NCBI GenBank assembly: GCA_040954595.2
Contig: CM082587.2
Location: forward strand, 11,966,001 to 12,030,000
Length of the DNA stretch: 64,000 bases
Direction: 5' to 3'
Source of the DNA: Balanoglossus misakiensis
Taxonomy: Eukaryota > Hemichordata
The notes under the pieces are model-generated. The model did no database searches, was not told the DNA's origin, and saw only the letters and a list, made by a program, of their open reading frames with translations. Position numbers and translations under genes: made by a program. Positions 1-10,518 of the stretch are shown in pieces; positions within the stretch are counted from its first letter, which is position 1; each line of letters opens with the position of its first letter.

Positions 1-3000
1 GTGTTGTATGGTCTTTAACCCTGTTTCAAATTAGAGTACTTTCTGCAATTTCAAGACAGATCTTACGTGCCATTGGAGAGCTCCATTGACTGGTCATTCA
101 TACTGTTTTCATTCATTCATTGCGGCATCAATATATTTTATGTATTCTAGCCAAAGAGCTTGGCACCTGTTGAAATGAACTCATCTGCTGTGGGCCAGTT
201 TATTGGTGGCAGTTGAGCTGAGGAGAGCACCTTCCTTCCCGGCACGCCACCAAGTAAAGTTCCACGCCGCCCACCACAGATGCCAGCATTCATTCATGCG
301 AGTGAGTGTAATTGCAAATTTGCCTATTCTAGATCTGTAATGGAAATGGAGAAAGTACCTTATATTTTCTGTAAAATAGACATTTAATTGGCAAGCCGTC
401 CTGCATCAATTATTAATTGTGTACATGCACTAAAGCGCCCTCACTGCTGGGTGTGTTGTATGGTCTTTAACCCTGTTTCAAATTAGAGTACTTTCTGCAA
501 TTTCAAGACAGATCTTACGTGCCATTGGAGAGCTCCATTGACTGGTCATTCATACTGTTTTCATTCATTCATTGCGGCATCAATATATTTTATCTATTCT
601 AGCCAAAGAGCTTGGCACCTGTTGAAATGAACTCATCTGCTGTGGGCCAGTTTATTGGTGGCAGTTGAGCTGAGGAGAGCACCTTCCTTCCCGGCACGCC
701 ACCAAGTAAAGTTCCACGCCGCCCACCACAGATGCCAGCATTCATTCATGCGAGTGAGTGTAATTGCAAATTTGCCTATTCTAGAATTACGTGCCATTGG
801 AGAGCTCCATTGACTGGTCATTCATACTGTTTTCATTCATTCATTGCGGCATCAATATATTTTATCTATTCTAGCCAAAGAGCTTGGCACCTGTTGAAAT
901 GAACTCATCTGCTGTGGGCCAGTTTATTGGTGGCAGTTGAGCTGAGGAGAGCACCTTCCTTCCCGGCACGCCACCAAGTAAAGTTCCACGCCGCCCACCA
1001 CAGATGCCAGCATTCATTCATGCGAGTGAGTGTAATTGCAAATTTGCCTATTCTAGATCTGTAATGGAAATGGAGAAAGTACCTTATATTTTCTGTAAAA
1101 TAGACATTTAATTGGCAAGCCGTCCTGCATCAATTATGAATTGTGTACATGCACTAAAGCGCCCTCACTGCTGGGTGTGTTGTATGGTCTTTAACCCTGT
1201 TTCAAATTAGAGTACTTTCTGCAATTTCAAGACAGATCTTACGTGCCATTGGAGAGCTCCATTGACTGGTCATTCATACTGTTTTCATTCATTCATTGCG
1301 GCATCAATATATTTTATCTATTCTAGCCAAAGAGCTTGGCACCTGTTGAAATGAACTCATCTGCTGTGGGCCAGTTTATTGGTGGCAGTTGAGCTGAGGA
1401 GAGCACCTTCCTTCCCGGCACGCCACCAAGTAAAGTTCCACGCCGCCCACCACAGATGCCAGCATTCATTCATGCGAGTGAGTGTAATTGCAAATTTGCC
1501 TATTCTAGAATCTTACGTGCCATTGGAGAGCTCCATTGACTGGTCATTCATACTGTTTTCATTCATTCATTGCGGCATCAATATATTTTATCTATTCTAG
1601 CCAAAGAGCTTGGCACCTGTTGAAATGAACTCATCTGCTGTGGGCCAGTTTATTGGTGGCAGTTGAGCTGAGGAGAGCACCTTCCTTCCCGGCACGCCAC
1701 CAAGTAAAGTTCCACGCCGCCCACCACAGATGCCAGCATTCATTCATGCGAGTGAGTGTAATTGCAAATTTGCCTATTCTAGATCTGTAATGGAAATGGA
1801 GAAAGTACCTTATATTTTCTGTAAAATAGACATTTAATTGGCAAGCCGTCCTGCATCAATTATTAATTGTGTACATGCACTAAAGCGCCCTCACTGCTGG
1901 GTGTGTTGTATGGTCTTTAACCCTGTTTCAAATTAGAGTACTTTCTGCAATTTCAAGACAGATCTTACGTGCCATTGGAGAGCTCCATTGACTGGTCATT
2001 CATACTGTTTTCATTCATTCATTGCGGCATCAATATATTTTATCTATTCTAGCCAAAGAGCTTGGCACCTGTTGAAATGAACTCATCTGCTGTGGGCCAG
2101 TTTATTGGTGGCAGTTGAGCTGAGAAGAGCACCTTCCTTCCCGGCACGCCACCAAGTAAAGTTCCACGCCGCCCACCACAGATGCCAGCATTCATTCATG
2201 CGAGTGAGTGTAATTGCAAATTTGCCTATTCTAGATCTGTAATGGAAATGGAGAAAGTACCTTATATTTTCTGTAAAATAGACATTTAATTGGCAAGCCG
2301 TCCTGCATCAATTATGAATTGTGTACATGCACTAAAGCGCCCTCACTGCTGGGTGTGTTGTATGGTCTTTAACCCTGTTTCAAATTAGAGTACTTTCTGC
2401 AATTTCAAGACAGATCTTACGTGCCATTGGAGAGCTCCATTGACTGGTCATTCATACTGTTTTCATTCATTCATTGCGGCATCAATATATTTTATCTATT
2501 CTAGCCAAAGAGCTTGGCACCTGTTGAAATGAACTCATCTGCTGTGGGCCAGTTTATTGGTGGCAGTTGAGCTGAGGAGAGCACCTTCCTTCCCGGCACG
2601 CCACCAAGTAAAGTTCCACGCCGCCCACCACAGATGCCAGCATTCATTCATGCGAGTGAGTGTAATTGCAAATTTGCCTATTCTAGATCTGTAATGGAAA
2701 TGGAGAAAGTACCTTATATTTTCTGTAAAATAGACATTTAATTGGCAAGCCGTCCTGCATCAATTATGAATTGTGTACATGCACTAAAGCGCCCTCACTG
2801 CTGGGTGTGTTGTATGGTCTTTAACCCTGTTTCAAATTAGAGTACTTTCTGCAATTTCAAGACAGATCTTACGTGCCATTGGAGAGCTCCATTGACTGGT
2901 CATTCATACTGTTTTCATTCATTCATTGCGGCATCAATATATTTTATCTATTCTAGCCAAAGAGCTTGGCACCTGTTGAAATGAACTCATCTGCTGTGGG

Positions 3001-6000
3001 CCAGTTTATTGGTGGCAGTTGAGCTGAGGAGAGCACCTTCCTTCCCGGCACGCCACCAAGTAAAGTTCCACGCCGCCCACCACAGATGCCAGCATTCATT
3101 CATGCGAGTGAGTGTAATTGCAAATTTGCCTATTCTAGATCTGTAATGGAAATGGAGAAAGTACCTTATATTTTCTGTAAAATAGACATTTAATTGGCAA
3201 GCCGTCCTGCATCAATTATGAATTGTGTACATGCACTAAAGCGCCCTCACTGCTGGGTGTGTTGTATGGTCTTTAACCCTGTTTCAAATTAGAGTACTTT
3301 CTGCAATTTCAAGACAGATCTTACGTGCCATTGGAGAGCTCCATTGACTGGTCATTCATACTGTTTTCATTCATTCATTGCGGCATCAATATATTTTATC
3401 TATTCTAGCCAAAGAGCTTGGCACCTGTTGAAATGAACTCATCTGCTGTGGGCCAGTTTATTGGTGGCAGTTGAGCTGAGAAGAGCACCTTCCTTCCCGG
3501 CACGCCACCAAGTAAAGTTCCACGCCGCCCACCACAGATGCCAGCATTCATTCATGCGAGTGAGTGTAATTGCAAATTTGCCTATTCTAGAATCTTACGT
3601 GCCATTGGAGAGCTCCATTGACTGGTCATTCATACTGTTTTCATTCATTCATTGCGGCATCAATATATTTTATCTATTCTAGCCAAAGAGCTTGGCACCT
3701 GTTGAAATGAACTCATCTGCTGTGGGCCAGTTTATTGGTGGCAGTTGAGCTGAGGAGAGCACCTTCCTTCCCGGGACGCCACCAAGTAAAGTTCCACGCC
3801 GCCCACCACAGATGCCAGCATTCATTCATGCGAGTGAGTGTAATTGCAAATTTGCCTATTCTAGATTCTTACGTGCCATTGGAGAGCTCCATTGACTGGT
3901 CATTCATACTGTTTTCATTCATTCATTGCGGCATCAATATATTTTATCTATTCTAGCCAAAGAGCTTGGCACCTGTTGAAATGAACTCATCTGCTGTGGG
4001 CCAGTTTATTGGTGGCAGTTGAGCTGAGGAGAGCACCTTCCTTCCCGGCACGCCACCAAGTAAAGTTCCACGCCGCCCACCACAGATGCCAGCATTCATT
4101 CATGCGAGTGAGTGTAATTGCAAATTTGCCTATTCTAGATCTGTAATGGAAATGGAGAAAGTACCTTATATTTTCTGTAAAATAGACATTTAATTGGCAA
4201 GCCGTCCTGCATCAATTATTAATTGTGTACATGCACTAAAGCGCCCTCACTGCTGGGTGTGTTGTATGGTCTTTAACCCTGTTTCAAATTAGAGTACTTT
4301 CTGCAATTTCAAGACAGATCTTACGTGCCATTGGAGAGCTCCATTGACTGGTCATTCATACTGTTTTCATTCATTCATTGCGGCATCAATATATTTTATC
4401 TATTCTAGCCAAAGAGCTTGGCACCTGTTGAAATGAACTCATCTGCTGTGGGCCAGTTTATTGGTGGCAGTTGAGCTGAGGAGAGCACCTTCCTTCCCGG
4501 CACGCCACCAAGTAAAGTTCCACGCCGCCCACCACAGATGCCAGCATTCATTCATGCGAGTGAGTGTAATTGCAAATTTGCCTATTCTAGATCTGTAATG
4601 GAAATGGAGAAAGTACCTTATATTTTCTGTAAAATAGACATTTAATTGGCAAGCCGTCCTGCATCAATTATGAATTGTGTACATGCACTAAAGCGCCCTC
4701 ACTGCTGGGTGTGTTGTATGGTCTTTAACCCTGTTTCAAATTAGAGTACTTTCTGCAATTTCAAGACAGATCTTACGTGCCATTGGAGAGCTCCATTGAC
4801 TGGTCATTCATACTGTTTTCATTCATTCATTGCGGCATCAATATATTTTATGTATTCTAGCCAAAGAGCTTGGCACCTGTTGAAATGAACTCATCTGCTG
4901 TGGGCCAGTTTATTGGTGGCAGTTGAGCTGAGGAGAGCACCTTCCTTCCCGGCACGCCACCAAGTAAAGTTCCACGCCGCCCACCACAGATGCCAGCATT
5001 CATTCATGCGAGTGAGTGTAATTGCAAATTTGCCTATTCTAGATCTGTAATGGAAATGGAGAAAGTACCTTATATTTTCTGTAAAATAGACATTTAATTG
5101 GCAAGCCGTCCTGCATCAATTATTAATTGTGTACATGCACTAAAGCGCCCTCACTGCTGGGTGTGTTGTATGGTCTTTAACCCTGTTTCAAATTAGAGTA
5201 CTTTCTGCAATTTCAAGACAGATCTTACGTGCCATTGGAGAGCTCCATTGACTGGTCATTCATACTGTTTTCATTCATTCATTGCGGCATCAATATATTT
5301 TATCTATTCTAGCCAAAGAGCTTGGCACCTGTTGAAATGAACTCATCTGCTGTGGGCCAGTTTATTGGTGGCAGTTGAGCTGAGGAGAGCACCTTCCTTC
5401 CCGGCACGCCACCAAGTAAAGTTCCACGCCGCCCACCACAGATGCCAGCATTCATTCATGCGAGTGAGTGTAATTGCAAATTTGCCTATTCTAGAATTAC
5501 GTGCCATTGGAGAGCTCCATTGACTGGTCATTCATACTGTTTTCATTCATTCATTGCGGCATCAATATATTTTATCTATTCTAGCCAAAGAGCTTGGCAC
5601 CTGTTGAAATGAACTCATCTGCTGTGGGCCAGTTTATTGGTGGCAGTTGAGCTGAGGAGAGCACCTTCCTTCCCGGCACGCCACCAAGTAAAGTTCCACG
5701 CCGCCCACCACAGATGCCAGCATTCATTCATGCGAGTGAGTGTAATTGCAAATTTGCCTATTCTAGATCTGTAATGGAAATGGAGAAAGTACCTTATATT
5801 TTCTGTAAAATAGACATTTAATTGGCAAGCCGTCCTGCATCAATTATGAATTGTGTACATGCACTAAAGCGCCCTCACTGCTGGGTGTGTTGTATGGTCT
5901 TTAACCCTGTTTCAAATTAGAGTACTTTCTGCAATTTCAAGACAGATCTTACGTGCCATTGGAGAGCTCCATTGACTGGTCATTCATACTGTTTTCATTC

Positions 6001-6604
6001 ATTCATTGCGGCATCAATATATTTTATCTATTCTAGCCAAAGAGCTTGGCACCTGTTGAAATGAACTCATCTGCTGTGGGCCAGTTTATTGGTGGCAGTT
6101 GAGCTGAGGAGAGCACCTTCCTTCCCGGCACGCCACCAAGTAAAGTTCCACGCCGCCCACCACAGATGCCAGCATTCATTCATGCGAGTGAGTGTAATTG
6201 CAAATTTGCCTATTCTAGATCTGTAATGGAAATGGAGAAAGTACCTTATATTTTCTGTAAAATAGACATTTAATTGGCAAGCCGTCCTGCATCAATTATG
6301 AATTGTGTACATGCACTAAAGCGCCCTCACTGCTGGGTGTGTTGTATGGTCTTTAACCCTGTTTCAAATTAGAGTACTTTCTGCAATTTCAAGACAGATC
6401 TTACGTGCCATTGGAGAGCTCCATTGACTGGTCATTCATACTGTTTTCATTCATTCATTGCGGCATCAATATATTTTATCTATTCTAGCCAAAGAGCTTG
6501 GCACCTGTTGAAATGAACTCATCTGCTGTGGGCCAGTTTATTGGTGGCAGTTGAGCTGAGGAGAGCACCTTCCTTCCCGGCACGCCACCAAGTAAAGTTC
6601 CACG
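1..6604. repeat. Satellite array 1 (tail of a longer array)
   Basis: Tandem satellite with two monomer classes in head-to-tail order: a long monomer of 452 bp and a short one of 274 bp. The window opens inside a long monomer (the start sequence recurs at 453). Monomer junctions follow the motif CTATTCTAG. Reading left to right they run long (331), short (782), long (1054), short (1507), four longs (1780-3136), two shorts (3589, 3863), three longs, short (5493), then two longs. Monomers differ by a few diagnostic bases (TATTAATT/TATGAATT, TTATGTATT/TTATCTATT, GAGGAGAG/GAGAAGAG, CCGGCACG/CCGGGACG), giving a higher-order pattern. The array ends inside a monomer at AAAGTTCCACG, where the gene cassette begins. 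The same stretch recurs at 38558-45161. No gene is supported inside it. Confidence 0.95.
331..515. repeat. MITE-like insertion within the satellite long monomer (representative copy)
   Basis: The long monomer equals the short monomer plus a segment lying between two AGATCT hexamers (331-336 and 510-515). The core (337-509, 173 bp) starts GTAATGGAAATGG-AGAAAGTAC. The reverse complement of its end reads GTCTTG-AAATTGCAGAAAGTAC, so the termini are imperfect inverted repeats of about 22 bp. Hexamer duplication plus inverted termini suggest a small non-autonomous DNA transposon that entered one monomer and was then amplified with the array. About two thirds of monomers carry it (16 of 24 junctions in the array at 14751-24525). 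The hexamer could be coincidence, and no source transposase family is recognised. Confidence 0.55.
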
Positions 6605-6991
6605 TGCATTCCTGGCCCTGGTTTTATTTATGTTTACAGACAATATTGCATTTTTGTACAAGTATTTTAATCAACTATAAATTTTGAATGTGTCATTTAC
6701 CTGAACCGGTCATGTTGACCAGAATGATACATTTCTGCCTTCACTCACCCTATAAATATGTGATTGAGACATAGGTCATTTGCATAAGCTAACATACCAG
6801 AAAGTAAGCATATCTGTTGTTTTCCCTGTGTCACTGCCATCAAAGTAAAAATTAGACGTTGTGTAGAGCAAACTCCAATTTTTTGTTCTCAATAAACATG
6901 GATGAATTACATAGAATGTGTTTGTTGTTTACAGTCTTTAAATGACACATTAGATTATGCACTTTACAAAACGTTTCTGAGAAACAAGTGA

Positions 6992-7486
6992 CTAACTAGT
7001 TTCTTTCCACTGTGGCCAACGTGGTTCACTGTTTGTGTCAGAATCTCTCTGTTTTGCAAGGATTTTGAAATCATAGTGGTGACATGCATAGTGAAAATCA
7101 GCTACTTTCAAATGTCCGTCATGTTCATGCTGTAATTGAATTTTCAAAGCTGGGCTGGCGTGTTTTTTCTTATTTACATAAGTATCACACTTTATACATG
7201 TATCTTCATGGGGTTTTTTGAGTCCCGTATTTAGGTCCTCTCTCACAATTTTACGAAATATCGTATAACTGACAGTTGTTCTTCCCAGAAGAGATTGGTT
7301 GGTTATGAACTCTCGGTGTAACTGCGATATACTGTGGTCCGGCGCCAGGTACGGTTTAAATCGAGGATTCCTGCAGTAGTGAGATTCTACAATTCTGTGC
7401 CTGCGTACGTGTTCAGTGATATCAGTCAGCAAATTTGGATTGAGTTTCCGACGATGCCCTTTGTGTCGGCCCCTTGCATCTGGCAT
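6992..7486 (-). pseudogene. Truncated duplicate of the transposase-like N-terminal half (164 codons)
   Basis: This open frame matches residues 155-318 of the complete gene just upstream (7894-8850), except Lys instead of Arg in the KPHEDTC region. It arose from the 902-bp tandem duplication. It lacks the first 154 residues, including the CxC-x4-C cluster near residues 59-66. It has lost its promoter: upstream of its first ATG lies the 3' region of the other copy. The frame is undamaged, which fits a recent origin. It keeps the SHYCR motif and the zinc-ligand-like DTCxxCD motif. Expression as a separate protein is unlikely but not excluded. Confidence 0.8.
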
Positions 7487-7524
7487 CAGACCAGTAAAGT
7501 TCCATGTGCATTCCTGGCCCTGGT

Positions 7525-7530
7525 TTTATT
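7525..7530 (-). terminator. Candidate polyadenylation signal for the minus-strand N-half gene
   Basis: TTTATT on the plus strand reads AATAAA on the minus strand, about 365 bases beyond the stop codon at 7894. A variant ATTAAA (7568-7573) lies slightly nearer. The rest of 7531-7893 shows no coding signal and is taken as 3' untranslated region. The same signal recurs in the duplicate at 6623-6628. Confidence 0.4.
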
Positions 7531-7893
7531 TATGTTTACAGACAATATTGCATTTTTGTACAAGTATTTTAATCAACTATAAATTTTGAATGTGTCATTT
7601 ACCTGAACCGGTCATGTTGACCAGAATGATACATTTCTGCCTTCACTCACCCTATAAATATGTGATTGAGACATAGGTCATTTGCATAAGCTAACATACC
7701 AGAAAGTAAGCATATCTGTTGTTTTCCCTGTGTCACTGCCATCAAAGTAAAAATTAGACGTTGTGTAGAGCAAACTCCAATTTTTTGTTCTCAATAAACA
7801 TGGATGAATTACATAGAATGTGTTTGTTGTTTACAGTCTTTAAATGACACATTAGATTATGCACTTTACAAAACGTTTCTGAGAAACAAGTGA

Positions 7894-8850
7894 CTAACTA
7901 GTTTCTTTCCACTGTGGCCAACGTGGTTCACTGTTTGTGTCAGAATCTCTCTGTTTTGCAAGGATTTTGAAATCATAGTGGTGACATGCATAGTGAAAAT
8001 CAGCTACTTTCAAATGTCCGTCATGTTCATGCTGTAATTGAATTTTCAAAGCTGGGCTGGCGTGTTTTTTCTTATTTACATAAGTATCACACTTTATACA
8101 TGTATCTTCATGGGGTTTTCTGAGTCCCGTATTTAGGTCCTCTCTCACAATTTTACGAAATATCGTATAACTGACAGTTGTTCTTCCCAGAAGAGATTGG
8201 TTGGTTATGAACTCTCGGTGTAACTGCGATATACTGTGGTCCGGCGCCAGGTACGGTTTAAATCGAGGATTCCTGCAGTAGTGAGATTCTACAATTCTGT
8301 GCCTGCGTACGTGTTCAGTGATATCAGTCAGCAAATTTGGATTGAGTTTCCGACGATGCCCTTTGTGTCGGCCCCTTGCATCTGGCATCAGACCAGTTGA
8401 ACAGTGCATCATTTTGCTTAGAACGGTTCTAGTCCGCCTCTCACTAATGCCAAATAATTTCAGGAATGCATTTTTGCAGACAGTAACCGTTTCACCGCCT
8501 TCATTCACCAGGTGATAACGAACCGATTTCTTGTGTGACTTCATCTGTATATCCATCAGTTTGTAGAGCATCAAGTTCTGTTCATTATACACGCGACCAT
8601 CAAAATATTTTCTCGTGGTGCCTAAAACATGCGTACTCCCAAGCTTCCGCAGACAATTCCCTTGAACGCAGGCGCATTCCAAGGAAAGACTGTCAATATC
8701 TGGAAAAGGGCGATTTTTCCTTGGTTTTTGTCTCGGACACGTCTTTTTAGAATTCCTACGTGGCTTGTTGGCTCGAGCTGACAGTTCGGTTCTGCGTTGC
8801 TGCCACACAGGAATGGGTTCCCACGCATAAGCAACTCCCCGGCAGGCCAT
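7894..8850 (-). CDS. Transposase-like protein, N-terminal zinc-binding half (318 aa), copy 1
   Basis: I recognise the N-terminal half of a widespread invertebrate family of transposase-like proteins whose C-terminal half I know as DUF7869 (name from memory). Motifs in order are a basic region (residues 19-47), a CxC-x4-C cluster (59-66), CKNAFLKLFGIS (125-136), ARGRHKGH (158-165), ESHYCR (188-193), and DTCIKCD with following His residues (249-279), which look like zinc ligands. The family's usual layout continues straight into the catalytic half, but here the protein stops with TAG after residue 318. The catalytic half lies on the other strand, 171 bp from this start. I chose the ATG at 8850; an upstream GTG adds only two codons. 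Alone this half should bind DNA or zinc but lacks a nuclease fold. Confidence 0.72.
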   Translation of the reverse strand: MACRGVAYAWEPIPVWQQRRTELSARANKPRRNSKKTCPRQKPRKNRPFPDIDSLSLECACVQGNCLRKLGSTHVLGTTRKYFDGRVYNEQNLMLYKLMDIQMKSHKKSVRYHLVNEGGETVTVCKNAFLKLFGISERRTRTVLSKMMHCSTGLMPDARGRHKGHRRKLNPNLLTDITEHVRRHRIVESHYCRNPRFKPYLAPDHSISQLHREFITNQSLLGRTTVSYTIFRKIVREDLNTGLRKPHEDTCIKCDTYVNKKKHASPALKIQLQHEHDGHLKVADFHYACHHYDFKILAKQRDSDTNSEPRWPQWKETS

Positions 8851-9021
8851 GGTCACAGCTGAAGTATTTGTTCAAGTACTGACTGACTAAACGCGGCATG
8901 GAACAAACGAACGAACGAACGAACGACTTCACGTTCGGAAAAAAAATCGTTGCGAGCTGTTGGGTGCCTCTATAGTTGTCGGCAACCGTTCTTTTTTATT
9001 GCTAAACAATGCTGTCAGAGC
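8851..9021. promoter_or_regulatory. Divergent intergenic region between the two transposase-like halves
   Basis: These 171 bp separate two ATG codons facing away from each other, so any promoters must be shared or overlapping. They contain five AACG units (8906-8925), TGACTGACTAA (8880-8890) and an A run. No clear TATA box is seen. A pyrimidine-rich stretch followed by CTGTCAG just before 9018 looks like a splice acceptor, so the plus-strand gene could have an untranslated upstream exon. Confidence 0.4.
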
Positions 9022-10035
9022 ATGGAAGGTGTGGTGGAAAACGAACAGAGGTTTTGTACGACCAACGATTGGATGGTGCTACATATGGACTTCCACAAGT
9101 CATTGCCGGTTCCTAAACTCAGCTCTGAAGACTTTTACTTTAAATCGAAATTGCAAATGAAGCTCCTTGGAATTTACAACGGGACAACGGAAAAGATGCA
9201 TTGTTATGTATGGACAGAGCTCGATAGCAGAAAGTCTCCCGATGAAGTTATTACCTGTCTAAATCACTTTTTTTATAACTCGGGTGTGACCAGCAGACAT
9301 GCAGTTATTTACAGCGACAACTGCCGTGCCGAATTCAAGTGTGGGAAGTTAATGTTTTACTATGACTATCTGTTACGAAAGGGCGTGTTTCGACGAATTG
9401 ACTATAAAACTCTTGTGGCTGGACACACGTACTCCACCTGTGACCGAGTTTTTGCGTCCATTGAAAGGCATGCAAGTCGTTTCCAGAGTATAGAGACACC
9501 TCACGATTGGACATCTGTGATTCGAGGATCTTCTCTGAATGGGAACATTGGAGTTACGGAGATGACTCACAGAGACTTTTTCAATTATTCTGATTTCCTG
9601 AAAAATGAGTACGTTGTGCGTTATGCAGATACAAACAATGTAACTTTTTACTACCAAGCCATGCACTATTTTAATTTTGGAGAAGGAGAAAGGCTTGATA
9701 CCGACGGCAACCTCAGAACATTTAGTCATGCAGATAAAGTTTGGGTGAGAACATCTCTAGATCCAAGCGAGACCCCGATTGTAGTCGACTTTAGAAAGAA
9801 GAAGCAGAACCGGCGTTTACAAGATTGTACGCTGAACAAACTTTATCAGGAACGTCGACCACTGGCGAGCAAAGTTTGGCGGGATCTTCAGAGTTTAGCC
9901 AAAAATTACCTGTCTCCGGAGGCAATAGAATTTTATAGGAATCTACCGCTTCAGGAGAGTAGTGGCACCTCTGCAGACCCGTACGCCTTTCATGATGATG
10001 ACGACGACGATGATGATGATATGGGCGGTGGTTGA
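9022..10035 (+). CDS. Transposase-like protein, C-terminal RNase-H-like catalytic half (337 aa), copy 1
   Basis: This matches the C-terminal half of the same family as the divergent neighbour. The diagnostic order is HMDFHKSLPVP (residues 21-31), the YVWTELD block (62-68), VIYSDNC (95-101), AGHTYSTCDRVFASIE (133-148) and an HDW motif near 160. Asp23, Asp99 and Asp141 or Glu148 sit where a DDE/RNase-H-fold transposase would keep its metal-binding acids; that assignment is inference. The C-terminus is acidic, with nine Asp in a row before MGGG. The frame is open further upstream but without an ATG, so the first ATG at 9022 is used. A splice-acceptor-like CAG just ahead allows an upstream exon. 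The protein begins almost exactly where the neighbour's protein breaks off. An ATTAAA signal follows about 100 bp after the stop. Confidence 0.72.
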   Translation: MEGVVENEQRFCTTNDWMVLHMDFHKSLPVPKLSSEDFYFKSKLQMKLLGIYNGTTEKMHCYVWTELDSRKSPDEVITCLNHFFYNSGVTSRHAVIYSDNCRAEFKCGKLMFYYDYLLRKGVFRRIDYKTLVAGHTYSTCDRVFASIERHASRFQSIETPHDWTSVIRGSSLNGNIGVTEMTHRDFFNYSDFLKNEYVVRYADTNNVTFYYQAMHYFNFGEGERLDTDGNLRTFSHADKVWVRTSLDPSETPIVVDFRKKKQNRRLQDCTLNKLYQERRPLASKVWRDLQSLAKNYLSPEAIEFYRNLPLQESSGTSADPYAFHDDDDDDDDDMGGG

Positions 10036-10135
10036 ACAAACTGTCCTTTTCATGACGACAGTGATTTTGGATATTTGATGTGCGTGCACAGTTTATATGT
10101 AATATTTTCACACGAACGAGTTTTGACTGAATTTG

Positions 10136-10141
10136 ATTAAA
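10136..10141 (+). terminator. Polyadenylation signal of the C-half gene
   Basis: ATTAAA, 100 bp after the stop codon, followed by a GT/T-rich stretch (10165-10220) ending in six TTTG units (10197-10220), as expected for a downstream element. Confidence 0.55.
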
Positions 10142-10353
10142 GAATGTACTCGATAATTAACAAATGTGCTGAATCGTGGTTATTATGTTGTTAATTTTTG
10201 TTTGTTTGTTTGTTTGTTTGTAAACAATTTCCGTTCATTCAACTGGCTACAAAGTTGGATTTTTGTACTGGGAAGCGATAAACTCGCACATCAAAACCGG
10301 GGAGACTCGATCATTTTTCCCTGCAGGTAGCCTGAAAAGCACCCGGGCAGAGA

Positions 10354-10427
10354 TTACGTCATATATGGTCCACTTTAATACGAAATTATGCAAATGTGAC
10401 ATTTCACGGAAACGGCGTATATAAAAG
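10354..10427 (+). promoter_or_regulatory. Promoter of the SET-domain gene (CRE-like site, octamer, TATA box)
   Basis: In order: TTACGTCA (10354-10361, CRE/bZIP-like), ATGCAAAT (10388-10395, POU octamer) and TATATAAAAG (10418-10427). Transcription would start near 10450 and give a 5' leader of about 70 bases before the ATG at 10519. The rest of 10142-10353 holds only the TTTG microsatellite and unremarkable sequence. Confidence 0.7.
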
Positions 10428-10518
10428 CGACCCTGGGCTATTGTTCGGAATGCGTCATCGACGAGAGAGTGACTGATAATTCTTCTACCTCGAGTCAACC
10501 ATTCTGTATATACTGAAC

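Larger units (their letters stand above)
6594..8397. repeat. 902-bp tandem duplication at the cassette left edge
   Basis: Bases 6594-7495 repeat as 7496-8397 with two substitutions noticed (CCACG/CCATG near the start and one base giving Lys versus Arg in the encoded protein). Each unit runs from AAAGTTCCA to ACCAGT, and AGT is shared at the breakpoint (3-bp microhomology). The first 11 bases match the satellite monomer, so the duplication arose after the satellite-cassette junction existed and carried a bit of satellite with it. It doubles the last 164 codons and the 3' region of the minus-strand transposase-like gene. Confidence 0.93.

Noticed and set aside
633-821. 62-codon minus-strand open frames recurring in the satellite
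   Set aside because: An ATG is present, but the frame exists only at one short-junction variant and has no recognisable domain or promoter.
1379-1600. 73-codon open frames recurring throughout the satellite on the plus strand
   Set aside because: They begin at TTG with no ATG, arise only where two monomer parts join in the short form, and show no family motif. They are a by-product of repetition.
1-6604. CRISPR-like direct repeats
   Set aside because: Repeats are hundreds of bases long and contiguous, without unique spacers. This is a eukaryotic satellite.
7334-7582. 82-codon plus-strand frame over the truncated N-half
   Set aside because: Antisense shadow extending across the 902-bp duplication joint; not conserved in family terms.
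9791-10111. Minus-strand frame with a His/Arg-rich stretch opposite the C-half gene
   Set aside because: It is the antisense of the poly-Asp tail and catalytic-half codons, so a shadow of a real gene.
10247-10498. 83-codon minus-strand frame over the SET promoter
   Set aside because: It covers the octamer and TATA box of the plus-strand gene and carries no motif.
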